A stretch of DNA of 32,248 nucleotides from Pleurocapsales cyanobacterium LEGE 10410 (GTDB lineage: Bacteria > Cyanobacteriota > Cyanobacteriia > Cyanobacteriales > Xenococcaceae): contig JADEXJ010000063.1 of NCBI GenBank assembly GCA_015207195.1, positions 1-32,248 on the forward strand. The letters run 5' to 3'. Below, piece after piece: positions 17,106 through 25,404 of the stretch. The stretch's first letter is position 1; each line of letters starts with the position of its first letter. Position numbers and translations under genes: made by a program. The notes under the pieces were generated by a model. It worked only from the letters and a program-made list of their open reading frames with translations, had not been told where the DNA came from and made no database searches.

Positions 17106-17390
17106 ATGGCACTATATTCTAATACTCTCGCCTCCCATAGCTACAGATTTAAACGATTGATGCTGACCTATACCGATACGGAAATCGAGCAAACACTACG
17201 AAATGCTCGACTGTTGTTTGAGAAATTAGACAAAATATTAGACTCTCCTACCGAGGCAACGGAAACCTATCGCCTAAATATTGAAAAATTAGTTGACTCC
17301 TATAAAATGGACGACGATCTAACCTTGCTGCAAGCCGAGATCGAACTTCAGTATGCTGAATTAAACAAGTTGCTTGAGAAAAATAATTAG
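17106..17390 (+). CDS. small helical protein of unknown function (94 aa)
   Basis: Not recognised. The protein is acidic and almost wholly helical by composition, with heptad-like leucines in 'TLRNARLLFEKLDKILDSPT' and 'LLQAEIELQYAELNKLLEKN', so it probably forms a helical hairpin or coiled coil. There is no signal peptide or membrane segment. It is divergent from avtA (105 bp apart) and convergent with the ABC exporter gene. Codon use matches the neighbours. Confidence 0.6.
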   Translation: MALYSNTLASHSYRFKRLMLTYTDTEIEQTLRNARLLFEKLDKILDSPTEATETYRLNIEKLVDSYKMDDDLTLLQAEIELQYAELNKLLEKNN

Positions 17391-17452
17391 GGCGATCGCT
17401 AGCGGGTATAGCCGTACAAAGTTATGTTAGGACACAAAAGCTATTTACTCGA

Positions 17453-17513
17453 AAGTAGTAAGTAGTAAGTAGTAAGTAGTAAGTAGTAAGTAGTAAGTAG
17501 TAAGTAGTAAGTA
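17453..17513. repeat. heptamer tandem repeat (AAGTAGT)n
   Basis: Eight perfect copies of AAGTAGT (17453-17508) plus a partial copy. It is a typical cyanobacterial short tandemly repeated repetitive sequence, lying between two convergent genes. The same motif family recurs at 26523-26566 and near 13030-13052. Confidence 0.95.
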
Positions 17514-17536
17514 AACCAGATAAATAAGAATTAGCT

Positions 17537-19150
17537 TTAAGATTGCACGACACGACCGTAATCTAATTTTATTAGGCGATCGCCCTCCGCAAAATAACGG
17601 TCATCATGGCTTACGGCAATTACAGTTTTACCTCTACTTTTTAATTCGGGCAGCAGTTGCTTATAGAATACTTCTTTGAATACAGGATCTTGATCCGATG
17701 CCCATTCATCAAAGACATATATCGGACGATCTTCTAAATATGCAGTCAGTAAAGCCAGACGTTTGCGCTGTCCCTGAGATAAATTAGTCGTGGATAAAAC
17801 TCCATCTTCGATCGTTACCTTCTGGTCTATTTCCAGCAATGTTAAGTAATGCTGTACGAGCTTGCGTTCCGTTGTGTCGATACCAATCAGGCGATCGAAT
17901 AAATAAAAGTCGTAAAATATTGCGGAAAACTGCTGTCGATACCATTCACGATTGTCATCGGTAACGGGAACATTATTGAACAAAATTTTACCGCGATCGG
18001 GAGTATACAGCCCCGTAATCAATTTAACCAAGGTAGATTTACCGCTACCGTTGCCACCGACAATAAAAACTATTTCTCCTGGTTGAAACTCAAGATTGAT
18101 GTTGTCTAAAGTAAATTGATGCTCTTGGCGATCGCTACTGTAAGCATGGTTGATACTAACTAGCTGCCAACTCGTCCAGCCGTCTCCAAAATCTGACCCC
18201 CTAGGAAAACTAGGTTCGGTAACGGGTGTAGCCAAAGACAATCCTAAAGATTCAATCTTACTCAAAGAAACACTTGCTTGAGCTATTTGCGGTAAGGAAG
18301 TGACTATTTCAGTGATGGGGCTGATCGCATATAGGACAGCCAGGGCATAGCTGGAGATCGTGGTGATGGCAACAGCATTCATTTGGGGAAAGACAAACAG
18401 AATTAGACCTACAGGTACGAAAAACAACACTGTTCCTGTTGAACCTGCCATGGCGAAAGCCGTAATTGCTTTGACCCAATAATCTCTGGCTTCACTAGCA
18501 GTAGGCTGCAACTCTTCATTGATAAATGCGACTCTTCTCGAACGGTGTAGCTTTAATTCTTTGGTTCCTTCGGTAATAGCACGAAAGTGTTTGAATAAAA
18601 CGTCTTGAACCTGACGACCTTTACTAAAAGATTTTACTCCTTGCTGCTGGATCGAACTGTAGATAGCGTATCCGATCGCAATACTGCCTAGCACGATGGC
18701 AAACAACAAAGGAGAAAGCCAGCATAGATAGGCAAACACGCCAATTAATACCGCTAGATTGACTAACATAACTGCTAGTTGAATTGAAGCCCCAGCAATT
18801 ACATTGATATCTCCCGTTAAGACTGCTAAAAGTTTTGGCGCACCGACGGTTTCTAAGTGCTGTAGGGGACAGTTGAGGATCTTTTGGGTCATGTCCAGAC
18901 GCAGATTGTAAATTATCTCTTGAGACAGGCGAGTAATCAAAATCCAACTGGTAAAGCGAAATATCCAGGAGACTGTTGCCAAACCGATAAACATCCACAA
19001 CAACCATTGAGGTAAGTCAGGTAGATTGGCGATCGCATAGTTGATTACGGCGATAATTCCAGCACTACTAGCACCGCTGATTAAACTAGCTATCGCTGCC
19101 AAAAGTAAATTATTATTTGAACTTTTGAACAAAAGACGAATAATTTTCAT
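17537..19150 (-). CDS. cyclic-peptide-type ABC exporter (PvdE/SyrD family)
   Basis: A 537-aa half-transporter with an N-terminal six-helix membrane domain (about 15-290) and a C-terminal ATPase domain. Walker A is GGNGSGKST (365-373), the signature LSQGQ (457-461), Walker B IYVFDE (477-482, catalytic Glu482) and the H-loop His is in AVSHDD (512-517). The architecture and the Walker B context DEWASDQDP are typical of the PvdE/SyrD cyclic-peptide and siderophore exporters. No peptide synthetase, precursor peptide or maturase is within several kb, so the cargo is unknown. The upstream region carries a long octamer repeat. The ATG at 19150 is the natural start. Confidence 0.88.
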   Translation of the reverse strand: MKIIRLLFKSSNNNLLLAAIASLISGASSAGIIAVINYAIANLPDLPQWLLWMFIGLATVSWIFRFTSWILITRLSQEIIYNLRLDMTQKILNCPLQHLETVGAPKLLAVLTGDINVIAGASIQLAVMLVNLAVLIGVFAYLCWLSPLLFAIVLGSIAIGYAIYSSIQQQGVKSFSKGRQVQDVLFKHFRAITEGTKELKLHRSRRVAFINEELQPTASEARDYWVKAITAFAMAGSTGTVLFFVPVGLILFVFPQMNAVAITTISSYALAVLYAISPITEIVTSLPQIAQASVSLSKIESLGLSLATPVTEPSFPRGSDFGDGWTSWQLVSINHAYSSDRQEHQFTLDNINLEFQPGEIVFIVGGNGSGKSTLVKLITGLYTPDRGKILFNNVPVTDDNREWYRQQFSAIFYDFYLFDRLIGIDTTERKLVQHYLTLLEIDQKVTIEDGVLSTTNLSQGQRKRLALLTAYLEDRPIYVFDEWASDQDPVFKEVFYKQLLPELKSRGKTVIAVSHDDRYFAEGDRLIKLDYGRVVQS

Positions 19151-19248
19151 TGCTTGGAAGTGTTTTGTCGTCTTGTAATCTTATTCAGGTTAACGTAGAT
19201 GCTTCTAAGTAGGTGGGGGTAATTAAATAGAAGATAATTGTTCAGCTT

Positions 19249-19360
19249 AGGGAGACTGGGAGATAGGGAGATAGGGAGACTGGGAGATAGGGAGATAGGG
19301 AGATAGGGAGATAGGGAGATAGGGAGATAGGGAGATAGGGAGATGGGGAGATAGGGAGAT
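19249..19360. repeat. octamer tandem repeat (AGGGAGAT)n, 14 units
   Basis: 112 bp equal to 14 consecutive 8-bp units, mostly AGGGAGAT with occasional AGGGAGAC/TGGGAGAT variants. The plus strand is purine-rich with regularly spaced G-triplets, so it could form unusual DNA structures. Copy number is likely to vary between strains. Confidence 0.95.
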
Positions 19361-19661
19361 GTTTGGGCGTTATAAATATTGTGCCTACTTACTTAAAATG
19401 ATAAATCTGTCAGACGCTTGGGTTCAATTGATAAACGTCAACAAAAAGTATTCGTTAGAATCGTAATGTTTCTTAAAATAAATTTAATTTTAATTATGAT
19501 ATGAATATTAGTGAAATACGACAAATATACATCTTGTCTGGCTAACTGTTTCTAGTTTAAAACCAGTTAATCTGAACGATATTTAAATTGCGTGTAATTT
19601 ATACTTCTATTTTGCTTCTATCACTGTCGTTAGATAACTGTAAAATTATGAAAAAATGATT

Positions 19662-19690
19662 TTGATGTCTAGTTTTATTCTTAATATAAT
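19662..19690 (+). promoter_or_regulatory. putative sigma70-type promoter of the response regulator gene
   Basis: TTGATG (19662-19667), a 17-bp spacer and a perfect TATAAT (19685-19690). Transcription would start near 19697, leaving a leader of about 270 nt before the ATG at 19968. Confidence 0.45.
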
Positions 19691-19967
19691 AGAGTTTTGA
19701 TGAGCTAAAAACAATTGAGACAAACTTTATTGATAGCGAAAAAAACCAGCTCAGGTATTTTAAAAACTGAACGATTAATAACCTGCCGAGACTTATTTAG
19801 AAAACGCGAAAATGCAATTGTCGAACGGTGCTAATAACCATTGAACAATAGAAATAAATAGGCTCGCTACTGGTCTACGTTTCGAGGAGACTTAGAAGTA
19901 TGTCCGCTCAATTTTAACTATACAATGTGTCTTCCTAAAATACGTAAATTTTGAGGCTACTGTTGCC

Positions 19968-20711
19968 ATGATTAATGTTCTTATAGCTGATGATCAACAT
20001 CTAGTTCGTAAAATTATAGAATCATACTTAGAGCCAGAACCAGATCTAAATGTTGTTGGTTTTGCTGAGAATGGAGCAACGGCAATAGATCGAGTATCTA
20101 GTCTTAAGCCAGACGTAGTTTTGATGGATCTTGAAATGCCTGTTATGGATGGTTTGACTGCTACGAAAACCATTGCAGAAAGGTTTACCGATACTAAGGT
20201 TTTGATGTTAAGCATTCATGATCGCCAGCAAGATCTTGCTCAAGCTTTAAAGTTAGGCGCAAGAGGTTATTGGCTGAAAAATACAACTGCTCAAGAATTA
20301 AGTAACGCAATCCGTTCGGTTCACCAAGGTTATTTTCAATTAGCTTCAGAATTAATCGAAAAGCATTTTGTTAAAGATACTGTAATCGATGCCGAATTTC
20401 AACCAGATATTGAATCAAACGAGCGACTAAAAATTGTAGAAACTGTCGTAGCTGAAATGGAAAAAAAACTTGAGCTTGTTAAAGAACTAACCCCACAAAA
20501 GCTCAATAAAACTATAGAAAATACTGTTAGACAAGAAATATCTGGCCAAAGTGAGCAAGATGCTAATCTGCAATTTAGATTGGATCGTTTAAATCATCAA
20601 GTAAATCGAATTAAACAAGGTACTAATTTTGCGCTGAAGGCGCAACTAGTTTGTAATCTCATTTTAATTGTCGCGGTTATTGCTCTTTGCTATGCTGTTT
20701 TTTGGCAATAG
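19968..20711 (+). CDS. response regulator with NarL-type receiver, coiled coil and C-terminal membrane anchor
   Basis: The receiver domain (1-120) is complete: acidic pair Asp8-Asp9, phosphoacceptor Asp54 in VVLMDLEMPVMDG, Ser82 and Lys104 in GYWLKNTT. It resembles NarL/FixJ receivers, but the LuxR-type DNA-binding domain is absent. Instead there is a charged, helical region (about 140-220, with likely coiled coil 'LQFRLDRLNHQVNRIKQGTN') and a single C-terminal hydrophobic helix (about 221-245) ending in FWQ. It should sit as a tail-anchored protein with its receiver in the cytoplasm, signalling through protein contact rather than DNA. No histidine kinase is adjacent. GAGG precedes the ATG. 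LtrA follows 92 bp downstream on the same strand. Confidence 0.9.
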   Translation: MINVLIADDQHLVRKIIESYLEPEPDLNVVGFAENGATAIDRVSSLKPDVVLMDLEMPVMDGLTATKTIAERFTDTKVLMLSIHDRQQDLAQALKLGARGYWLKNTTAQELSNAIRSVHQGYFQLASELIEKHFVKDTVIDAEFQPDIESNERLKIVETVVAEMEKKLELVKELTPQKLNKTIENTVRQEISGQSEQDANLQFRLDRLNHQVNRIKQGTNFALKAQLVCNLILIVAVIALCYAVFWQ

Positions 20712-20803
20712 TTTTTGGCAATAGTTAGAGTGAACCTACGGTCTAGAGAGTAGTTCTGGTAAATTTAGATTATTAATAACCATTCTTTTGAGCTATCTTT
20801 GCC

Positions 20804-21973
20804 ATGACCAAAGCCATATTTCAACCACCGAAATTACGCCGAGAAGAATGCGAAGATGGGGAACGCAGTGCGACTTGGTTAGAGCTATTTTTCGATCTAA
20901 TCTTTGTTGTAGCGATCGCCCAATTGGCACACAATTTTCATGACGACTTCAGTTTTCTTGGTTTAGTCAGGCTGGGAGCTTTATTTGTTCCTGTTTGGTG
21001 GTGCTGGGTTGGAGCAACCTTTTACGATACTCGTTTTGACAATGATGGTTTAGTAGATCGCCTAATTACTCTGATGCAAATGGCGATCGCAGCCAGTATA
21101 GCAGCCAATATTCATCATGGTTTGGGCAGTTCTTCCGTTGGTTTTGCCTTAAGCTATGTTGCCTTTCGCGGTGTACTGATCTGTCAATATCTTCATGCTG
21201 GTTATCATGTACCTCAAGCAAGACTTTTAACCCATTGGTATGCCGTTGGCTTCACTAGTAGCATTGTTTTTTGGCTATTTTCGCTATTGCTTCCTCTACC
21301 CTGGCGTTTTTTTTTATGGGGTATCGGATTAATTATCGATTTTGCTACACCCCTGACAGCAGGACAAAGAGTTGTAAAAGTTCCTCCCAATATGTCCCAT
21401 ACTACTGAAAGAATTGGGCTATTCACGATTATAGTTTTGGGTGAATCGATAGTTGCCGTAGTAGGTGGTGTATCGGAAACTGCCTGGAGTCCCATGTCTG
21501 TGGCGATCGCCTTGTTGGGCTTATCAATCGCCTTTAGTTTCTGGTGGATGTACTTCGATACGGTAGATGAATCTCCTCTTCAGGCAATGAGACAGGGCAA
21601 AATGACCATAGCTCTCACCTGGCTTTATTCTCATCTTCCTCTGGCTATAGGTTTAACTGCAACAGGGGTAGGCGTAGAAAAAATGATCCACGGTTTAGGA
21701 GACGATTCCGCTAGGGGGGAAAAAGTACTATTTTGTCTAGCAGTGGCTTTGTGTTTGGCAATACTTTCTAATCTTCATTGGACAAGTTGCGAACTTGGAC
21801 AAACAAAATGCAAAAGAATTTTAACCTTCTATCGCCTAGGTGCTGCTGCTTTTGTGCTGACTTTGGCTCTTGCCAGTAGTGCTTTATCTTCTTTGATGAT
21901 TATTACTCTGGTAGCGTTTGCCTGTACGATTCAAATTGTTTTGGATATTTTTAATACTTGTTCCGATCGCTGA
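20804..21973 (+). CDS. ltrA: low temperature requirement protein A (LtrA family)
   Basis: A 389-aa polytopic membrane protein with the LtrA opening 'TWLELFFDLIFVVAIAQLAH' (about 24-43), followed by about ten hydrophobic helices and the central 'SHTTERIGLFTIIVLGESIV'. The family was named from a Listeria mutant impaired in growth at low temperature; the molecular function is not established. Both this gene and the preceding regulator have TTGCC immediately before the ATG. It converges on the nitF gene with a 10-bp gap between stops. Confidence 0.88.
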   Translation: MTKAIFQPPKLRREECEDGERSATWLELFFDLIFVVAIAQLAHNFHDDFSFLGLVRLGALFVPVWWCWVGATFYDTRFDNDGLVDRLITLMQMAIAASIAANIHHGLGSSSVGFALSYVAFRGVLICQYLHAGYHVPQARLLTHWYAVGFTSSIVFWLFSLLLPLPWRFFLWGIGLIIDFATPLTAGQRVVKVPPNMSHTTERIGLFTIIVLGESIVAVVGGVSETAWSPMSVAIALLGLSIAFSFWWMYFDTVDESPLQAMRQGKMTIALTWLYSHLPLAIGLTATGVGVEKMIHGLGDDSARGEKVLFCLAVALCLAILSNLHWTSCELGQTKCKRILTFYRLGAAAFVLTLALASSALSSLMIITLVAFACTIQIVLDIFNTCSDR

Positions 21974-21983
21974 AAGGTCAGGA

Positions 21984-22946
21984 TTATAAAATCAATCTAT
22001 CTGTCTCAAAATCCCAAAATAAACAAGATTGCTGGAGAAATTTGAGTGTTAATTGAGACCCTGTAATAATCTCTCCCACAACAGTACAGGAGATTGATTT
22101 TTCGGCAAATCGCCTCACGACAACATCCAGATTTCGGGGATTAACTGACAACAAAAATCCGTAACTGGGAAAGCACGATAGCCAAGTCTCAAAAGCTATC
22201 CTGTCAGGACAAATAATACTATCCAAATTTAATCTTGCGCCACATTGGGAAGCTTCGATTAACATCAGTAACGTTCCGACAATTCCCCCCATGCTGATAT
22301 CTTTTCCTGCGTGACATAAGTTATTTTCTGCCAAGTTAGGAAGAACAGTTAAGTTTTCCCGTAACTTAGTCGGATCGGCTTTGGTAGCAGCATTCCAAAA
22401 AGGAAATTTGGGGTGCATCTTTCCTGCCAGATCTATAGCAACGACTAATAAATCTCCAGGCTGGGCTGCAAAACTACTAATCAACTTTTGGCTTCGTCCT
22501 AAGATAGAAACGCTCAGAGCATTGTAAGCACTTCTAAAATTAGTATGTCCCCCGACAACTGGCACTTTAAAAGCTTGGGATGCAGCTTTCATTCCTTCCA
22601 ATAAAGGTATAGCTTTGGTAGCATCTTCCGTCCAAATTGTATCGACGATCGCGATCGCCCTGCCTCCCATGGCTGCAATATCACTAATATTTACCATCAC
22701 CGCACACCAACCCGCAAACCAAGGATCTGTCTCTACCAACACGTGCCAGATTCCTTCTGTCGCCAACAATAAATAACCATCTCCATCGGGAATCGCAGCG
22801 CAGTCATCCCCCACCCGTATACGATCTGTTGCTGACAGATTTAATATCTGACTGGCAATTTGAATATCCTGCTTTTGAACAATGCCTAACGATTGTTTGA
22901 GTTTTGCTGCTAGCTGTTCGAGATTGAGGGGAAGGCGATCGCTCAT
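21984..22946 (-). CDS. nitF: Nit1C AIR synthase-like protein (NitF / Sll0787 family)
   Basis: A PurM/ThiL-fold protein with the ATP-binding acidic motif in RVGDDCAAIPDGDGYLL and 'WFAGWCAVMVNISDIAAMGG', as in the AIR synthase/thiamine-phosphate kinase superfamily. It is a standard member of the Nit1C (nitrogen starvation/cyanide utilisation) cluster; its reaction is unknown. The frame is open to a TTG at 23039, but the ATG at 22946 (320 aa, MSDRLPLNLEQLAAKL) is preferred as the point where conserved sequence begins. It is separated from nitE by about 0.8 kb holding a toxin-antitoxin remnant, so it may no longer be fully co-transcribed. Confidence 0.85.
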   Translation of the reverse strand: MSDRLPLNLEQLAAKLKQSLGIVQKQDIQIASQILNLSATDRIRVGDDCAAIPDGDGYLLLATEGIWHVLVETDPWFAGWCAVMVNISDIAAMGGRAIAIVDTIWTEDATKAIPLLEGMKAASQAFKVPVVGGHTNFRSAYNALSVSILGRSQKLISSFAAQPGDLLVVAIDLAGKMHPKFPFWNAATKADPTKLRENLTVLPNLAENNLCHAGKDISMGGIVGTLLMLIEASQCGARLNLDSIICPDRIAFETWLSCFPSYGFLLSVNPRNLDVVVRRFAEKSISCTVVGEIITGSQLTLKFLQQSCLFWDFETDRLIL

Positions 22947-23169
22947 GATTTGATCATTGAATGTGGAGTTGACTTTTAACCATTTGCCAAATGTAATCAG
23001 TGAATCATAAGCTTGCCAAGTTACGTCAGAAGTTGCCAATTTTTCTTGGCGATCGCCTTATAATTGCAGGGGAAAATAATCGCTGAATAGTGCAAGAGTC
23101 AATATTAATCTAGCTTTGAGGTTATTTAAATCATAGTTCTTAAGAAGTTGAAAAGAAGGCGCGATCGCA

Positions 23170-23424
23170 CTAGAGCGTCCAATCTTCTATTTCAGCGATT
23201 CCAATAGCAGAAAATAAGTCTCCAAGATATTCATAGGCTTTGGTTATAGGTTTTCGCTTAACTTTTTGTACCGAAGCCAAAGCACCTTGTAATATTTCTT
23301 CAACTGTAATGATACTGATAAATATCTGTTCGGGAGGTTTGCTTAAAATTCTGGCTGTTAGTTGAGGATAGTAGCGTCTCTCGTCAAGAAAATTACTAAC
23401 AACACTGGTATCTAACAGATACAT
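23170..23424 (-). pseudogene. truncated PIN-domain (VapC-like) toxin
   Basis: An 84-aa frame starting MYLLDTSVVSNFLDERR, with the first PIN-domain Asp at residue 5 and the EE of TVEEILQGAL in the second acidic position. VapC toxins are normally about 130-140 aa and need two more acidic residues in the C-terminal half; the frame ends at Leu84 before these, and no homologous continuation is visible after the stop. It overlaps the upstream antitoxin-like gene by one base (TAATG), the usual coupling in such modules. It is probably inactive as a ribonuclease. Confidence 0.65.
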
Positions 23425-23612
23425 TAATCTTGATGGTTAGAGTTAGTGTCCTGAAGTTGCTCTGTTTCTTTTCGATCTTTCTGACGGAATCTTTCTATCT
23501 CTGACTGAGTTTTTAGCCAAAATTCTCCACCGAACTTACCCGCGATATCTTTCAGAGGATTGTCTGCTTTCTGAATTTTAGGCTGTTGCTGAGAGGATTT
23601 ATCTATCGTCAT
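23424..23612 (-). CDS. putative antitoxin partner of the truncated PIN toxin (62 aa)
   Basis: A small, charged protein without a recognised DNA-binding motif. It is assigned as antitoxin-like only by position: its stop codon TAA shares one base with the ATG of the PIN gene. The C-terminal half 'KTQSEIERFRQKDRKETEQL' is a charged helix, consistent with an antitoxin segment that wraps a PIN protein. The pair is inserted between nitE and nitF of the Nit1C cluster. Confidence 0.5.
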   Translation of the reverse strand: MTIDKSSQQQPKIQKADNPLKDIAGKFGGEFWLKTQSEIERFRQKDRKETEQLQDTNSNHQD

Positions 23613-23739
23613 TTTGGTTTTATGGCTTTTCTGTCTAGATTTAAGGTTGAGTTTTTTGAAATTTCAACCAGCATTTATTATTGTACTTATCAATTCGATA
23701 ATGTTGATGAGATGCGATCGCCCTAAACCAATCTCTTTT

Positions 23740-24252
23740 TCAGCTTGCAGACAATTGTTGTAATTGAGTTGGTAAACTAGGACGACTTTGATTTGTAGAA
23801 GGATAAAAATTTAGCTCTGCTTCCATCAGATGATGAGGTCGATCGCAAATGATAAGTTCCTCAATTGAATTCCAATGTAAACGTTGGAAAAAGCGCACGT
23901 TGGGTAATTGAACTGTAGCCAAAAAGCGATCGCATCCCCAAGTATTCGCGGTAGTTACTGCCTTCTCGATTAGTCCTTTACCGATTTTCCAGCCTCTTCG
24001 ATAATCTCGGTGTACTCCCAGTCTGCCACCGTACCAAAGTCTAGGTTGGGTTTCGTAGATCCTGACAACTCCGACAACCTGGTTATCGTCATTAATTGCA
24101 ATAATAGGATAAGCAATTGTGTCATGTTCGTCGCGATCGCTGTTGTTAAAAATTCCTTGTTCTTGACAGAAGATTTGTTGTCTTAATTGATAGTAGGCTT
24201 CAATTTTTTGAGGAGATAAGGCTAGTCTAAATTGATAGTTTTGCTTGGTCAT
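23740..24252 (-). CDS. nitE: Nit1C GNAT-family N-acetyltransferase (NitE / Sll0786 family)
   Basis: A 170-aa GNAT-fold protein. The acetyl-CoA-binding region is RRGWKIGKGLIEKAV, in place of the more usual Q/R-x-x-G-x-G/A. Other family blocks are 'YYQLRQQIFCQEQGIF' and 'GGRLGVHRDYRRGW'. Its length is normal for the N-acetyltransferase domain member of Nit1C clusters. The acceptor substrate is unknown. It begins 72 bp after nitD; an interspersed repeat sits in that gap. Confidence 0.87.
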   Translation of the reverse strand: MTKQNYQFRLALSPQKIEAYYQLRQQIFCQEQGIFNNSDRDEHDTIAYPIIAINDDNQVVGVVRIYETQPRLWYGGRLGVHRDYRRGWKIGKGLIEKAVTTANTWGCDRFLATVQLPNVRFFQRLHWNSIEELIICDRPHHLMEAELNFYPSTNQSRPSLPTQLQQLSAS

Positions 24253-24267
24253 TGAGTAATAAGCGTC

Positions 24268-24294
24268 CGCAGATAAACGCAGATGAACACAGAT
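24268..24294. repeat. interspersed repeat of TGTTCATCTG / CGTTTATCTG units (second copy)
   Basis: On the minus strand TGTTCATCTG is followed by CGTTTATCTG. It is related to the copy at 15667-15694. It lies in the nitD-nitE gap and so would be transcribed with the operon. Confidence 0.6.
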
Positions 24295-24324
24295 AGATTA
24301 TTGGATGTGATTTGAAGGTGATAG

Positions 24325-25404
24325 TTATTTTTCAAAGCTAGATAATGCCGAACAAGCACCACACTTGGCACAGCCAGCTTTGATGTTTTGTGAAGACATA
24401 CCAGCGTTGTTTAGCATTGCGCCAACTCGTTCGTAGATGGCGTACATGAATTCGCTACTAGGTGGTTTGTGTTCTGCTAAAGGCGTACCCGTGATCGGGA
24501 CAAAGGGAACGACAAAAGGATAGACCCCGATGTTTATTAGGCGATCGCAGGTAGCAACAATTGTTTCTAAGCTATCCCCTAAACCTGCCAGAATATAGGT
24601 GCTTACCTGTCCCCAACCGAAGACTTTGACTGCTGCTGTAAAGGCTTGGAAGTAATAATCTAGAGATACTTTAGCTTTTCCTGGCATAATGCGATCGCGT
24701 ACTTGGGGTTCGATTACCTCAAGGTGCATTCCCAAAGTGTCTATTCCCGCCTGTTTCATCTTGGCAAACCAAAAAAAATCATCTGGAGGTTCGCACTGTG
24801 CCTGAATAGGTAAATTGACTCTAGCTTTGACTGCTTTGGCACATTGAATTAAATAAGCTGCACCGCGATCTGTAGTGTTTGGTGTACCTGTTGTCATTAC
24901 CAACTGTTCGACCCCATCTAGTTTTACCGCTGCTTCTGCCACTTCGGCTAACTGTTGGGGAGTTTTTTGGGCAATAGTTTTGCCTGCTGCCAATGACTGT
25001 TCGATCGCGCAAAATTGACAGGCTGTATTACGATTGCCGTAGCGAATACAGGTTTGTAAAACAGTGGTAGCCAAAACATTGTGACTGTGCAACAGGGCAA
25101 TTTGGCTATAGGGTATTCCTTCGGCAGTCTTTAGATTATAAAATTTTGGCTGTGGGGGGAATTTGATCTCTGTAATGAGGCGGTCACTTTTCTGTAGAGA
25201 CATACCACGATCTGTCTCTACCGTGTAGGCTGATTTGGTAGCAATATTATTATGAATCGGTATCATTACCGTCGTACCATCAATAATAACTGCTTTGTGG
25301 TCGGTCGGTCCTGCACCACCTTTTCTTGATGCCGAACCTACATCACGCTCAATTAGTTTTAAGCCTTGAGACTGTAGATCGGTAATTAATTTTCGTTTGT
25401 CCAT
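24325..25404 (-). CDS. nitD: Nit1C radical SAM protein (NitD / MSMEG_0568 family)
   Basis: A 359-aa radical SAM enzyme. The likely SAM-cluster cysteines are Cys119, Cys129 and Cys132 (C-x9-C-x2-C in '[15 protein letters not shown]'), a wider spacing than the classical C-x3-C-x2-C. A second set, Cys345, Cys348 and Cys351 ([11 protein letters not shown]) at the C-terminus, could bind an auxiliary cluster or zinc. The TIM-barrel region includes [14 protein letters not shown] and the later glycine-rich '[14 protein letters not shown]'. The gene starts 19 bp inside the 3' end of nitC, so the two are translationally coupled. The reaction is unknown; genetic work on Nit1C links it to cyanide or nitrile nitrogen use. 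Confidence 0.88.
   Translation of the reverse strand: MDKRKLITDLQSQGLKLIERDVGSASRKGGAGPTDHKAVIIDGTTVMIPIHNNIATKSAYTVETDRGMSLQKSDRLITEIKFPPQPKFYNLKTAEGIPYSQIALLHSHNVLATTVLQTCIRYGNRNTACQFCAIEQSLAAGKTIAQKTPQQLAEVAEAAVKLDGVEQLVMTTGTPNTTDRGAAYLIQCAKAVKARVNLPIQAQCEPPDDFFWFAKMKQAGIDTLGMHLEVIEPQVRDRIMPGKAKVSLDYYFQAFTAAVKVFGWGQVSTYILAGLGDSLETIVATCDRLINIGVYPFVVPFVPITGTPLAEHKPPSSEFMYAIYERVGAMLNNAGMSSQNIKAGCAKCGACSALSSFEK

Larger units (their letters stand above)
19151..19967. other. long gene-free region upstream of both the exporter and the response regulator
   Basis: 817 bp with no coding sequence seen. It holds the octamer array (19249-19360) and a candidate promoter for the response regulator (19662-19690), each listed separately. 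The rest is AT-rich without recognisable structure. Confidence 0.5.

Noticed and set aside
17453-17513. CRISPR array
   Set aside because: The heptamers are contiguous with no spacers, and no cas gene is present.
19249-19360. CRISPR array or coding repeat protein
   Set aside because: The 8-bp units are contiguous without spacers, and no open frame with a start uses them.
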